Shown in pieces: positions 32,066 to 44,640 of a DNA stretch of 64,000 bases. The notes under the pieces were generated by a model that worked only from the letters and a program-made list of their open reading frames with translations, made no database searches and was not told the DNA's origin. The stretch spans positions 15,794,169 to 15,858,168 of the forward strand of contig JAQNBH010000015.1 of NCBI GenBank assembly GCA_028752905.1. The letters are read 5' to 3'. Position 1 is the first letter of the stretch, and each line of letters begins with the position of its first letter. Both the position numbers and the translations under genes were made by a program. The stretch is from Cladorhizidae sp. MBARI D1340-BT2 (taxonomy: Eukaryota; Porifera; Demospongiae; Poecilosclerida; Cladorhizidae).

Positions 32066-34026
32066 CCGTAAGGTACGCAGCAAGCGCCCATGGGCGCTTA
32101 CCTTTCAAACCCCAAATCGTAGGGGTGGGCACTTGCTACATGTTGTGGGCGCTTGCCTCGTGATATTGGTGATATTATTCTTAATAACGCACATCGGGCT
32201 GTTTTAAAACCAATAAAGTCGAAGAGTTCAAGCAATACTATCTCTAGTCTAGGGTACAATGTTATTTTGTTCTGGAAACTAAAATTTAGCTAGTGCTATT
32301 CCTCAGGTTCACTGAAAGATGCCAAGTCGTTCACATCTTCATCCAAATCCGCGAACGGATCTTCGTCGCTATCTCTCTCCTCTCTGTCTTCGCTCAGCTT
32401 CGGAATGCAATCCCTAATTAGACTATCCTCAGAGCCATCAATGCTGTTGGAGATGCCACAAGAGAGAAAGGAACACTCTATCAAATTTCCTGGAATTGAC
32501 TCCCAGGCAGCAGAGACCCAATCAATGGCTTGTTGTCTTGAAGGCTGCTTGAGATTGCCATGGGATGTTCTATTGTTGCAAGTCCTACGCCATTCCATCC
32601 ACAACTCTTTCATTCTCTCTTTAAAGGGCTTATTTATGGACACATCCATAGGCTGTGCCAGTGATGTGCAGCCTCCTACAGAAACAAAGCATTGAAGGAC
32701 ATGGATATTTTTTTTCCTAACAATGAAATTGGTTTGAAATTGGGATGAATACAAGGTCTGTGTCTTGCTCTTCATCAACAATAACTTGGGTGTCGACGCA
32801 CTTGTGAGGACGGTAGTTGTCGAGAATAAGTAGTCTTCTACTACCATACTGGGACTCTCCCCACACACGACGAAGCCAGCTGTGTACTTTATCACGGGTC
32901 ATCCAACCATTGATAGTGGCAGTGACCTTAATATTGTCTGGGCATTAAATCTGTTTTCTCAAGCGTGGGCCAAGTTCTCCATTGCGCTCCCGGAAAATAA
33001 TCAGTGCAGGGAGCTTGGTGCCGTCTGCCATCGCACACAGAGCTACAGTGAACCCTTTCTTGTGCGCTCCAGTGGTAGCAATTCTTATTGTTCGTTGACC
33101 CCGAAGAGAGTTGGTGGCAGAAGGAACTGAATCAAACCTTACAAGAAAAGAACGACGTTGATAAAACTGTGAGTTATCATAGCATGCAATACCTACCTGC
33201 ACATTGTCTGATCCATGTTCCCTATGTCACATGTCCTGTAGCCATGAACCTCTCTGTATCTGAAGACTGCTCTTCGGAAGTGAGTAAGCTGCTCCTTGTA
33301 GTCTTCTGGGATTTTTTGGGAAGTGTTTGTTCCTCGCCTGTACCCAACATTCCATCTTCTCTTCCATCCAGCCAACCACATGTTGGATGCAAGGAACCCT
33401 TGGAGCCCTAAACCCTCAGCTGTCTCCACGGCCTTCTGTATAAGGTCTTTGTTGGTAACAGCTCGACCCTCGGTGCGCTCAACTTCCAAATACTGGAAGA
33501 CCTCTGCATCCAACTGATGGCTACAAATTGGTGCCCCACTGCTGAGTTTCCTCTTCTTCTTTCCCTTCCCAATGTTGATATCAAGCAGCTTGTCATAGTT
33601 CTGATTCCATTCTCTAACTCTCTTTCGATCTACTCCATATTTTTTCGCTGTGTGGGTCACGTTTTGCATGCCTGTTGTCCTGTACCATTCCACAACTTCA
33701 GTCTTGAAAGAAACAGTAAAGCTTCTTATTTTTTGTCCTGCATGACTTTGTGCCATTTTCAATTACAGGTAACAGTTCTGCCAAGGACTATCAACAATTA
33801 AAAATAAGATGTTTTCTGAACAGACGACAGCGGAACACGTGCGTATTATTGCAACGTTATTGCACGCCGGTGCGGTTGAATAAATCTATTTTGGCGCATG
33901 CGCTTATATTACGATCAATTTCTATATAGTGTGCGCTTGCTACATGAACCCTACAAAATCCTAGATCGCTGAAAACAGCCTAGCGGGCGCTTGCTACGTG
34001 GAGGGCGCTTGCTGCGTACTTTACGG
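32066..34026 (-). mobile_element. Pogo-like DNA transposon, broken
   Basis: Terminal inverted repeats CCGTAAGGTACGCAGCAAGC (left) and CCGTAAAGTACGCAGCAAGC (right, on the minus strand) differ at one position over the first 20 and continue into GCCC. TA flanks both ends (32064-32065 and 34027-34028), the TA duplication of the Tc1/mariner/pogo superfamily. Extra copies of CAAGCGCCC-like words lie just inside both ends. It has inserted into a TATA-rich minisatellite. Confidence 0.9.
32296..33762 (-). pseudogene. Pogo-like (CENP-B/jerky type) transposase with frameshifts
   Basis: From the ATG at 33762 the first frame (189 codons) encodes an N-terminal helix-turn-helix (SFKTEVVEWYRTTG, near residue 20), a CENP-B-type DNA-binding domain (about 85-150) and the first catalytic aspartate in GNMDQT. 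The DDE domain then continues in other frames: 33202-32945, then 32902-32717 with the second aspartate in LILDNYRPHK, then 32895-32296 with the third in QPMDVSINKPF, ending in an acidic tail at 32296. The full DDD set is visible but spread over different frames, so the copy cannot make a functional protein as read. Confidence 0.85.
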
Positions 34027-34029
34027 TAT

Positions 34030-34200
34030 ATATATATGTGTATAATGCTGTGCCAATGCTGGGCTTGGGTTAGTATATATATATATATATATATATAATG
34101 CTGTGTCAATACTGGGCTTGGGTACCTTCATAGTATATATAATGCTATATATAATATATGTATAATGCTGTGTCAATGCTGGGCTTGGGTACCTCCAGAG
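34030..34200. repeat. AT-rich minisatellite, right part
   Basis: Three more units of the repeat at 31965-32063, including ATGCTGGGCTTGGGTACCTC. Confidence 0.85.
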
Positions 34201-34914
34201 TAGCAAGCAGCTAGTCAGTCTAGAGCTACATAACTGGAGCAAAAGCAGCTGCTCCTGATCTAGGTATGGCCACCCAAAGGAAGCCACACATGAAAACTGG
34301 TTAGCTATTAACCACTTGATTGGTTTCACTTGTAAAAAAAAGGATGCAAGGGGTTACCAATGAGACCACTAACATTTACCACTAACATTTAGAGGACCCT
34401 TTACCGATGGACACCAGATTATTGCACAGAATAAGGTAATTCCAGAATTAATCATCCCTAGCAATATACGTCTATTATTAAACTACACACATGCATAATA
34501 TACACAAGACATAATAATAATAACAACAACAAATAATTAATAATTAATAATAATAATAATAACGTTTTACAGGATCCATGATCTATGGAACTTCAAATAC
34601 AATACAGATTTAAGTACAGTAATACTGGTCTTTATTATATTAATAGATGAGGATCCTGTAGATATGTGTTGGCCCTCTCGTGGTAAATTCTTGTTTCATG
34701 CAATACTTTTTTTTTGTAAAAACATTTTTTCCTCTTGTTTCTTACTGTCATGGTCAAGCGCCACAGCTACTGTATAACAAGTATAATAGCAGAACTAACA
34801 ATCAGAGATATTATTTGCCATGTTTTATTACTAAGGTAGATAAGTGCCTGCATATGTATCGTATGATACACAGATGCAGGCATATAAATGCTTACCAAGT
34901 TTTGTTATAATTAA
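34201..34914. other. AT-rich, no gene recognised
   Basis: Includes AATAAT/TAATAA simple sequence at about 34508-34563 and no coding signal. Confidence 0.4.
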
Positions 34915-35150
34915 AGGTCTGTGATGTTAACTATTGTCACGGGAGTTAACTTCTGAGGAAACCGCCTGATCACTACTTGGTACCAAAACATGCAGCTGTT
35001 GGTGACTCAACTCAGTTCTGACTATTGTCATAAGAATAAGTTTCTGAGGAAACCGCCTGATCACTTCTTGGTACCAAAACATGCAGCTGTTGGTGACTCA
35101 ACTCAGTTCTGACTATTGCCATAAGAATAAGTTTCTGAGAAAACCGCCTG
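34915..35150. repeat. 93-bp tandem repeat, about 2.3 copies
   Basis: Blocks containing GAGGAAACCGCCTGATCACT and ACATGCAGCTGTTGGTGACT. A diverged relative with CTGATCACCTCAT and GTGCAGCTGC occurs at 35935-36080. Confidence 0.85.
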
Positions 35151-36665
35151 ACACACATCATTATAAGTATGGATAGTTACCTGCTCTTGTTGAAGCTGTG
35201 TCTGTTAACTCTTTAGCTATGATTTAGGAAATTACGCGAAACCCTGAAGCCATTTTCAAGATTTTTTTTTATACAAAGAAATGCTTGTCATCAGCCCAGA
35301 AGGTAGCGCATACTCCGTTGATATCATTAGTTATCAATCCAACATCTACAAGTGAGCCTAAGGTGAAAGGTTGAGAAGAGCTCCCAGTAAGTATATATGT
35401 TAGTTATAAGCTAGTGCACCAAACCTATATATATAACCTACATTGTAGTTACTACAACTGAAGCCTTATCTATATAACTGGCATCCCTTTATCTAGTAGA
35501 CTCTTTAGCTAGTTTTCTATACTTGAGAGATCCTTTTGATATTTAGCTCTGTTGCTGGATGCCCATACTAGAACAAACAAAGAGCACCAGAACTTGGTTA
35601 GCCCCTCTACTTACCACTATATTAGCGCCTTGGAGTAAAGGCTATAGTTATAGTGAGTAGCATTAGTTCTAGCAGCTGCTATTGGTCTAGACTTGCGCCC
35701 ACTGAAGAACGCAGATGAAAAACTTACTGATTAGTAGTCGGTTGCAAATTCAACTTCCACACTCTGTTTTGTGCAAAGGGACTTATGTAGAATAGCTATA
35801 GTCCTACAGCTGTTACTGTTCTAGCATTAACCACACTGAGCCAGACCACAGGTGAAAACTTATAGTTTAGTAGGAGCATGTGCCTGAGAGTAAATTTCTA
35901 TGAGCGTGTATATATATATATATACACACAACAACAAGTTGTTGAGAGTATTGTCACAAGAGTCAGTCGTGCTCTGAGGAAACTCAACTGATCACCTCAT
36001 GGCAGGAAATGTGCAGCTGCCTAAACTGATCACCTCATTAGGACATGTGCAGCTGCTCATTGACTAACTTGGCTCGGACTCAATATGCAAGTCAAGTGGA
36101 TTTATGACAATGATGACACTTTACCAATCATCCATTGTTTGGCTGAATAGAGAAATGGATTAGTGCTGAATCAAGAGACCGGTTACAGTTTGGTTTGGAG
36201 TCTTCTGATAGACGAATGGACACTATGAAGTTAGGTAGGGTGGGAAGCACAACTACACATGCATAAGTAGTCATAGCAATGCAGTTTGGAGCCTTCTGGC
36301 AATACAATGGATATACTCTATGCAAGTTACAGTATGTATAGGAAGAATAGATAGATAGAGACAAGATCCTGACAGCTAAATATCACAGTGTTAACGGTTT
36401 TGGGGATTCCTAGTTTACTACCTTCACGAAGGATTCAAGGCACGCTTGAAGTGTTTGGGGGGTCAGAATCGGCTGAAGACACTGTTTAGGGTACTAAAAA
36501 TCTGCCAAAGTGAGTCTTATAAACTTTGTTTTGTTGTTTTTTGGCCACCTTTTAAAAACAGGGGGCAAACCGATATGGGGGTTGCTACCACGACCTCCAA
36601 TATATTCACACAAGAACAAACTATTTAAAAATGAACGACTCTATTGGATTCACTTGTTACAGAAT
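35151..36665. other. No gene recognised
   Basis: 1.5 kb of mostly unique sequence; a (TA)n(CA)n tract near 35910-35930 and the diverged repeat block at 35935-36080. Confidence 0.4.
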
Positions 36666-36832
36666 CAAGACTGCACCAGTGAGACCACAACCAGTTAGAT
36701 GACCCTTTACCATTTAATATCGCACACATATATACCAACTATTTAAAAGCAGTATAATATTGGTTACATGAGTTACATGACTTAATCGTAAAGGATCATC
36801 TAATGGTTGTGGTCTATATGGGTACAGTCTTG
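36666..36832. mobile_element. Hairpin MITE, copy 2
   Basis: CAAGACTG...AGACCACAACCAGTTAGATG at the left and its reverse complement at the right (GGTTGTGGTCTATATGGGTA then CAGTCTTG). Arms match copy 1 at 10031-10118; the central part is longer. Confidence 0.78.
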
Positions 36833-36899
36833 TTTCCGAACTGGTTTGTTCATGTAATATCAGCACATCTTGTTGCTACGCATGTAGTGTGTCAGCTGC

Positions 36900-37490
36900 A
36901 GCCTCCTTCAATGACTTGGTAAAAGTTGCACAGGAAAAGTCCACCAACCAAACAGCAGATGTTTTGGTAGGAGGATTACCTACAGCCTCCTCAAAGGATT
37001 TGATAGCAGTGGCATGGGAGAACTCCGCAGATGTTTTGGTAGGATGATTACCTATACAGCCTCCTCAAAGGATTTGATAGCAGTGGCACGGGAGAACTCC
37101 ACAGATGTTTTGGTAGGGGGATTACCTACAGCCTCCTCAAAAGATTTGATAGCAGTGGCATGGGAGAACTCCGCAGATGTTTTGGTAGGAGGATTACCTA
37201 CAGCCTCCTCAAAGGATTTGATAGCAGTGGTACGGGAGAACTCCGCAGATGTTTTGATAGGAGGATTACCTACAGCCTCCTCAAAGGATTTGATAACAGT
37301 GGCACGGGAGAACTCCGCAGATGTTTTGGTAGGAGGATTACCTACAGCCTCCTCAAAGGATTTGATAGCAGTGGTACGGGAGAACTCCGCAGATGTTTTG
37401 ATTACCTACAGCCTCCCTCAAAGGATTTGATAGCAGTGGCATGGGAGAACTCCGCAGATGTTTTGATAGGAGGATTACCTACAGCCACCT
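36900..37490. repeat. Minisatellite, 72-bp unit, about 8 copies
   Basis: Units containing GATGTTTTGGTAGGAGGATT, CCTACAGCCTCCTCAAAGGA and GGGAGAACTCCGCA. The period is a multiple of 3, so the plus strand stays open for about 138 codons; there is no sign of a gene start or known domain. Confidence 0.93.
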
Positions 37491-38055
37491 TTTGCAGTTT
37501 CCCTAGGAGTGTGCATGTGGCCTTTACTCAATTATAAAACGTCATGAGAGCTAGCTGGATTGCATCCTCGACAACTACCACTGCCCATGCCTCTTCTACC
37601 TCAGTCTTGAGACAGTAGTGGTGGGCATTCATTAGAACACTTGGAGTGCCCTGGTACTAATGCTATGGGGGGGGGGGGGGAAGATACGGACAAGTTCAAA
37701 GATTTTTACCCCCCACTTTCAAAGTTTTTTTTGCACTGCCACTGCCAGTTTAATACCTTAGCAATGGATTCAGAGCACGTTTTGGAGTCTTTTGGAACCA
37801 ATATCAGCTGAAGCTTTGGGAGCCAGGGAACTGCCGATTTAAGTTTTGGCTGTGAACTCTTTTACTGTACAGCCAGTTAAAAAAGGACAGAATTCACAGA
37901 AAAGTTACACGGAATCAGAATTGTGGAGGTTGCTTGTATCACACTTGCACAGTTTCATTTTGGCCGATCAACAGCAACAACAGACCAATGATCTGAGAAA
38001 GCCATGGCCGAGGGTCCCCCAAGGGTAAAGCAAGTCACAAGATCTGCATCAGTGC
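37491..38055. other. No gene recognised
   Basis: A G run at about 37669-37680 and otherwise unremarkable sequence. Confidence 0.35.
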
Positions 38056-38187
38056 CTACACCCAAGAGCGAGCAAAGCAATTCCCAGGTGACCTCTATGC
38101 CGATGGACGCGTTCTCTTTTGCAGATTTTACAACCACCAGACCCATCACATCTTAAGCAACTTCCCAAGCGGTAAAACTCTGGAGAA
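38056..38187 (+). pseudogene. Possible BED-like zinc-finger remnant of a hAT element
   Basis: One plus-strand frame reads FPGDLYADGRVLFCRF followed by histidines, reminiscent of the N-terminal finger of some hAT transposases and CGGBP1-like proteins. The second cysteine expected after CRF is Tyr, and no long frame surrounds it. Weak evidence; a chance match is possible. Confidence 0.3.
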
Positions 38188-38699
38188 TGGAAATAGGCTT
38201 TTGGAGGGGTGTAAGGGAATGGTTTCATGCCGCAAGTCTGTACTTCATAGCCGTAGGAGCCGCAATGGCCTATACGACCATTGCCGTATAGGTTTGCACC
38301 GAACATGCCCCCTTCATGGAAACCACACCCATCATTTCAGAGTTCGTCTTTTCAGCATGGCTTCCAGGTTACTCAATTGTCCTTAGCTTCCCGATCCCTC
38401 TCTGACTCAACCAACTAACTTTAGTTTTCCTAAACGATCTTTCGGCCGAACCAATATCTCTCACCGCTCTTTTCAGAGCGCTTGGTTCAGCCAATGGAAA
38501 TGGCTTCACTACAATTCCAGTAGAGACTTGGCTTATTGTTTCACGTGTGTGCAAGCAATCCAAACAGGAAAGATACAGTGGGGCAGCTTCTGCTAGTAAG
38601 CTTAGCTGCCACTCATATCCTATATAGGTTTGGCAGCAATCACCATATTTTACAGCTAGTATATATTTTAGGCAAACTGAAGATGATAGGGAAACATGC
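38188..38699. other. No gene recognised
   Basis: Short open frames on both strands without known domains. Confidence 0.3.
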
Positions 38700-40424
38700 A
38701 GGACTCAACCTTTTTGTCTGGGTTCAGTAACTGGAAGGATGGAACTTCGATGCTTCAACAAACATGAGAGCACAAGAGCTCATAAAGCAGCTACCGATTT
38801 AGTGGTCACTATACCAGGTAAGACTAGTGATGTTGGAAGTATGATATCATCTCAACATGCTTTGCAAATAGCCATGAACGGACAGTACCTTATCAAGGTA
38901 GCTCAGAATATTCAATTCCTAGCTAGACAAGGAATAGCTTTTCGTGGTGCTGGTGATGAAGTTGACATTAACTTCATGCAATTAATGCATCTTCGTGCAT
39001 TGGACGATCCTGCAATATCGGCCATGTTAAGTAAGAAAACTGATAAATATATTAGTCCCCAAATACAAAATGAAGTTATTATAAAAGCAGATGTCTTGGT
39101 TGGTAGTTTGAAGGATGCGATGTGTCGTATGAATCTTAGCATTCATAACTGTCGTGCTCAATGCTATGATGGTGCTACAAACATGTGTGGTATAAGGGGT
39201 GGGACTTCTACTCAAATTTGTGGAGAAGAGTCACAAGCTATTTTTGTCCATTGCTATAGTCATGCTTTAAATTTAGCTGCTGGAGATACCATCAAGAATA
39301 ATCAAATTCTGAGGAATACTCTAGATACTACTTTTGAAATATCTAAACTGCTTAAATACTCACCTCGGTGAGAAGGCTTGTTAAACAAGATTAAAGCAGA
39401 AATTAGTTCTGGAACAAATGGTTTTAGAACCCTGTGTCCCATTAGGTGGACAGTCAGGGCTTCCTCAGTGAGCAGCATCATTTCCAATTATGATATTGTT
39501 CAGGCAGTTTGGGAAGAAGCTCTTGATATAGCTAGGGTTTCGGAAACCCGTGCTCGGTTAATATAGCATGTCCACTTTTGAATATTTGTTTGGTGTAGTG
39601 CTTGGTGAGTTAATCCTTAAACATACAGATAATTAAGTAAACTTTTTTGGCCTCAGAAGGTCAAGAATTAGCCATGCTTCATGGAAAGTCTTCGGAGTGA
39701 GGACTCCTTTGACTTGTTTTGGTCGAAGGTTATTTCTTTACAAGAAAAATTGGAGGTTAGCGACCCTGTTCTACCCAGGAGGAGGAAAACTCCAGTTAGA
39801 CTCAGCACTGGCAGTGGTGAAGCGTATCATCCAACTGAACCTAAGGATCTGTTTAGGCAGCATTACTTTGAATGTCTTGATTTCATTATAGCATTCATAA
39901 AAGAACGGTTTGACAGCCTAGCTATCACACTCTGACTAAACTTGAGAACCTTCTTATGAAATCTGCAAGGGGAGTGGACTATAGCGACGAGTTAAAGTTT
40001 GTCATGGAATTTTACACGATGACTTAAATGAGTCTAGTCTAACTACCCATTTACAACTTTTAAGTACAGCAATGGGAACCACCAGAAGTGAGCATTCTCT
40101 CTCTGACATCATAAAGTACTTGAAGACTCTTTCTCCTGTCCAGCGAAGTTTCATGTCTGAGGTATGTACTTTAGTTAAATTGCTTTTAGTTACTCCTGCA
40201 ACCAATGCCGTGAGATAAAGAATGCCGTGAGATAAAGAAGTGCTTCAGGGTTGCGTTGAGTCAAGACCTACTTGCATTCAACAATGAGCCAACAACGCCT
40301 CAATAATTTAATGGTAATTCATGTACACAAGGAGAAGACCGATGAACTTAACTTGAAATCATGCCATAATGATTTTTTTGCAGAAAGTGAGCACAGAAGT
40401 GGTATCTTCGGACAATTTTAAATT
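38700..40424 (+). pseudogene. hAT transposase pseudogene (ZMYM1-like, second family)
   Basis: Starts with a TTF-type finger split by a one-base frame change (GFSNWKDGT, then RCFNKHES in the next frame, near 38730-38770). A 210-codon frame (38739-39371) carries the DUF4371-like core with CRAQCYDGATNMCG and HCYSHALNLA. After a stop the similarity continues with LCPIRWTVRASS (39430), a segment at 39681-39935, and the last part near 40280-40424 (RLNNLMVIHVHKEKTDEL). The ERSF motif expected near 40210 is destroyed by stops. Its sequence is clearly different from the hAT at 23959, so it is a separate family. No TIRs were identified. Confidence 0.78.
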
Positions 40425-40653
40425 TGAAACACTAATAAATCAACAATCTATCCTGTTTAATTGTCATATAGTAACATTGTCATGTAATATAATGTAAGTG
40501 AAGTTCCTAAGAAAATTCTCCTCAATATGTAGAGTACTCTATAGGGCCAAAAACGTATCCACAATTTCAGCGCTGGATTGTCACATAGAGACATTATAAC
40601 AGCTACATTTATTAATATACACCATAATTATACGACTGTGTGGCAACCAGTAG
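40425..40653. other. Flank of hAT remains
   Basis: No gene or repeat recognised. Confidence 0.3.
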
Positions 40654-41079
40654 CAGGTTTTCATACAGGGGGGTGGAGTCCTGCGGTATCCCCCCCCCCC
40701 CCCTTCCCCAAAACAACAACAACTCAGATCCCACCCCAAAAAATACACATCTCCCACCCCAAACTTATTCTGTAATATTTCCTTTAGCATAACAGTCATA
40801 GCCAAGTTCAAATTCAAGCAATTTTTCTATCTCAGAGATTGTAAAAAGTGGAACCTCCCCCCAGATCCCCCTATATACACTTGAATACCTTGCAGTCTGC
40901 CAATTAGGTACACATTTTCCCTTCAACCCCCCCCCCCCCCCCCCCCCCCAATCCCTCTATATCCTGTGCAAAGCCCTGCAGATGATTGTTATAATTATTA
41001 TTAATGAGAGTGATTAATATATATTTCGGAATCAAACATCTCCCCCCCCCCCTAACAAAAATTTCTGTATGAATCCGTG
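40654..41079. mobile_element. hAT-family relic with C runs (possible MITE)
   Basis: Left end CAGGTTTTCATACAGGGGGG matches the 4244 end; the right end, read on the minus strand from 41079, is CACGGATTCATACAGAAATT, similar in CATACAG and spacing. Long C runs lie near both ends and in the middle, and 40820-40870 resembles 26560-26620. The ends are imperfect and I see no target duplication, so borders are tentative. Confidence 0.5.
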
Positions 41080-41615
41080 GGAGATTTCTCTCCAAAAGCC
41101 GTTTTATGTCATTTAAAGAGTAGAAATATTTAAATTAATTAATAATTAATTAAAGAGTAGAAACAGTTCCATAATGTTCAAAAGGAAGCCATTTTGACAA
41201 GAATGAGCGATTTCACTCATTAACGTCCCAATTGGAGCAAAATAGAGCTATTTTTGGTATGCTGTAGCTCCAAAAGGAGTGCTATTAGGTAGAGTAGAAA
41301 TTGGGTGTGTTTAGTTCCAGTAGCAAGTAAAGCCACTCCCATTGTAGGTATGGCTTAGTTGCTGTGTACAGGTTCAGATTTGCTCCTGTACTTCCATGCA
41401 CATGGGACCAACTTCCGTGTATTCTTCCGGAGTGGTGGTAGAGCAGGCCACTCTTGGATTTTGGGACAAGAATCCCCTCAAAATGGACCCAATAGGTACA
41501 CACTCGGCAGTATATCGAGCCTGTCCAACTGGCTTGATGCCATATTTTTCTTTGGTATAGGCAATGTGTGATCATGACCATACTGACTCTTCCAGCTGAG
41601 ATCACCAACACTATA
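41080..41615. other. No gene recognised
   Basis: A minus-strand open frame (41285-41611, 108 codons) has no recognisable domain. Confidence 0.35.
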
Positions 41616-42660
41616 CCGTGCTGTAGAGGTTTACCTACAGCAAATGTGAGGGGTGTATAGTGTGCTGTAGAGGTTTACCTACAGCAAATGTGAGGGGTGT
41701 ATAGTGTGCTGTAGAGGTTCACCTGCAGCTAATGTGAGGGGTGTATAGTGTGCTGTAGAGGTTTATCTACACAAATGTGAGGGTGTATAGTGTGCTGTAG
41801 AGGTGTACCTATAGCAAATGTGAGGGGTGTATAGTGTGCTTAGAGGGTTACCTGCAGCAAATGTGAGGGGTGTATAGTGTGCTGTAGAGGTTTACCTACA
41901 GCAAATGTGAGAGGTGTATAGTGTGCTGTAGAGGTTTACCTACAGCAAATGTGAGGGGTGTATAGTGTGCTGTAGAGGTTCACCTGCAGCTAATGTGAGG
42001 GGTGTATAGTGTGCTGTAGAGGTTCACCTGCAGCTAATGTGAGGGGTGTATAGTGTGCTGTAGAGGTTTACCTGCAGCAAGTGTGAGGAGTGTATAGTGT
42101 GCTGTAGAGGTTTACCTACAGCAAATGTGAGGGGTGTATAGTGTGCTGTAGAGGTTTACCTACAGCAAATGTGAGGGGTGTATAGTGTGCTGTAGAGGTT
42201 TACCTGCAGCAAATGTGAGGGGTGTATAGTGTGCTGTAGAGGTTTACCTACAGCAAATGTGAGGGGTGTATAGTGTGCTGTAGAGGTTTACCTATAGCAA
42301 ATGTGAGGGGTGTATAGTGTGCTGTAGAGGTTTACCAACACAAATGTGAGGGGTGTATAGTGTGCTGTAGAGGTTTACCTACAGCAAATGTTAGGGGTGT
42401 ATAGTGTGCTGTAGAGGTTTACCTACAACAAATGTGAGGGGTGTATAGTGTGCTGTAGAGGTTTACCTACAGCTAATGTGAGGGGTGTATAGTGTGCTGT
42501 AGAGGTTGCAAATGTGAGGGGTGTATAGTGTGCTCTAGAGGTTCACCTGCAGCAAATGTGAGGGGTGTATAGTGTGCTGTAGAGGTGTACCTACAGCAAA
42601 TGTGAGGGGTGTATAGTGTGCTGTAGAGGTTTACCTACATATGTACAGCAAATGTGAGGG
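41616..42660. repeat. Minisatellite, 44-bp unit, about 24 copies
   Basis: Units containing GTGCTGTAGAGGTTTACCTA and CAGCAAATGTGAGGGGTGTA. Variants CACCTGCAGCTAATG occur at 41720, 41970 and 42020, suggesting block duplication. Confidence 0.94.
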
Positions 42661-42699
42661 GTGTTTCACCCAGTACATCAACAGTGAGAGGATACTGGA

Positions 42700-43780
42700 A
42701 TATTGAACAGCTCGAACTGGAGCAACGCCAACATGACCCAACCAATGCACGCCCAGCTTATCCAGATCCTGCCAGAGGCCAAGCAATGTCTGGCACTTCT
42801 CATAAAATTCGATCGTCAGTGTGATAAAAAAAATCATTAGTGGGAAAGAATAGGAGGTGTATGTGGAACAGGGCAGCTCGCACATGTGGGGATGACATCT
42901 GGAGCAATCAACACTCGTGCAACAGAGGGGAGAAATTGCAAACTCTTTGATCGTAATGGAGAGCATTTGGTTTCAACCAATACAGGGAAATGTACATACA
43001 GCGAGTGAGATAACTCACCAGTGCATGATGAGCGAATTCGTAGATCTGGATCACGGTGAGACCTCATCGTCCAGCCCCAGGGAGCAACCACTGTGACAGG
43101 GGTGTGTCTTGTTCCAGAGGGAGTATTGTTCGGCACTGAGTATAGCAATGTTGCAGACTCTATGCATGCTCACAGCACAACAGCACAGATCTCCTGCCAA
43201 CCTGTTCCCTGTGCAGCTAACTTGGATCGTGTTAGCCTATGACAGTACCTTGTTCCAAATTGCGGAGCTGGATATAGAGCCACCTGTGCGCAGAGTTGGG
43301 TGGAAGCAACTGTGACTGGGCGATGGTCTGTGCTCCTGTAAGAGGGCATGATGTCATCACGAGCCTATGCAAAGAGTTGGTGTGTGATCAACTATGTCAA
43401 GGCCATGACTCATAGGCAGCAAATGACCATTAAGACATCGCGTGCCTGTGCGAAGAGTGGGGTGTGAGCAACATCGACATGACCCGGGCCACGAGGACAT
43501 TGTGCGTCAGTCTAAGTTTGAGGTGTGGTTCACTTTGACTGGGCCAAGGGCTTTGTTGCTCACTGTTGTCACATGAATATCATGTGCCCTTGCCGGGCAT
43601 GGGGCAAGTGGTGACCACGTGATTATGACATGGCTATGTCCCGTGGTGGCCATCTAGGCAACGTGTGTCGGAGGTGAGGAGAGTGTGACTACAACAGGGC
43701 CATGTGTACTCCACTTCCTGCTGTCGTCATGAAGCCATCGTATGCATGTACCCACGATAGGGGTGTGCATCGATTGTGAC
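42700..43780. repeat. Very degenerate tandem repeat, about 60-80 bp
   Basis: Recurring patterns such as GTGAGCAACATCGACATGAC, TGGAGCAACGCCAACATGAC, GTGGTTCACTTTGACTGGGC and GTGGAAGCAACTGTGACTGG point to an old array whose units have drifted apart. Period and borders are uncertain. Confidence 0.45.
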
Positions 43781-44640
43781 GATCTTGGACCCACTGGTTG
43801 CAAAGAAAATTGGTGCCGAAACTGTAGAACCCAATGCTCTTCCAACTGTCCCAGAAATTAGCTTGTTATAATTTAAACGGGTGTTGACCCCCGGTACTAG
43901 CTCAGCCATGACCATTGGGAATGCATGTCTAGTCCCACTCAATTTTATTCTAGATATAGTGGATGACCAGTATAGTACCGGGAGCTGGTCGAGGTGGGCT
44001 TTAGCCTTGGTTGCTACACCACAAGCATGACAAGGCTTTGGACGAACTAAGCCATGGCATAGGTAATAATTGCACTACACTCCTACTAGCCCTAGCCATA
44101 GCCCTAGCCTAGATAGACAGTGGCCATCTCAGGTAGTGGTCTTCTCAGTTGTCGACCGTATGCAAGTGTTCTTGCTGCGCGCACGCCTTCGCTCAGATTC
44201 TTGCACTTGAGCGGACCTGGTGCAGGGATGAGCACTGGCAGAGTGATTGGTTTGCTGCGTGTGGCTAGCGTGTGTGGTACTGGCACGGTGACTGGTGGGC
44301 CTGCCTTCAAAATGGCATTCAAGGACTCTACTTGCTCATAGAACGCTAATAGTTTGCTAAGAATATCCATCATTGACTGCTCACCCTGGAATTTGTTTCT
44401 CTAATAGGAGTGTGGCAGAGGGGGAGACTCCCACACATGTGAATTTTTCCTCTAAGCACTTGAAATGTGGGCAATTATGGGAACTGTGGTGTTGAAATGT
44501 GGGTAATTTTGGGACTGAGGGGGGTGAAATGAGGTACCCAACCAGTATATTTTCCCCTCTTGAATGGACATCCCTAAGAGCTCCCTGGGTGTTTGGGGTA
44601 GTCTCTGGTTAGTAGGTATTTTGAATCACTAACATGAAAG
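43781..44640. other. No gene recognised
   Basis: A minus-strand frame of 89 codons (44104-44373) begins MMDILSKLLAFYEQ and is proline-rich in the middle; I do not recognise it and cannot say whether it is coding. Confidence 0.3.

Noticed and set aside
37014..37430. 138-codon frame over the 72-bp array
   Set aside because: Repeat-driven, no recognisable domain, start or splice context.
40654..41079. Search for a target duplication around this hAT relic
   Set aside because: Flanking 5 bases do not match for either candidate right end (40978 or 41079), so none is claimed.
44104..44373. 89-codon minus-strand frame upstream of Dicer
   Set aside because: No similarity recognised; length is within chance expectation.
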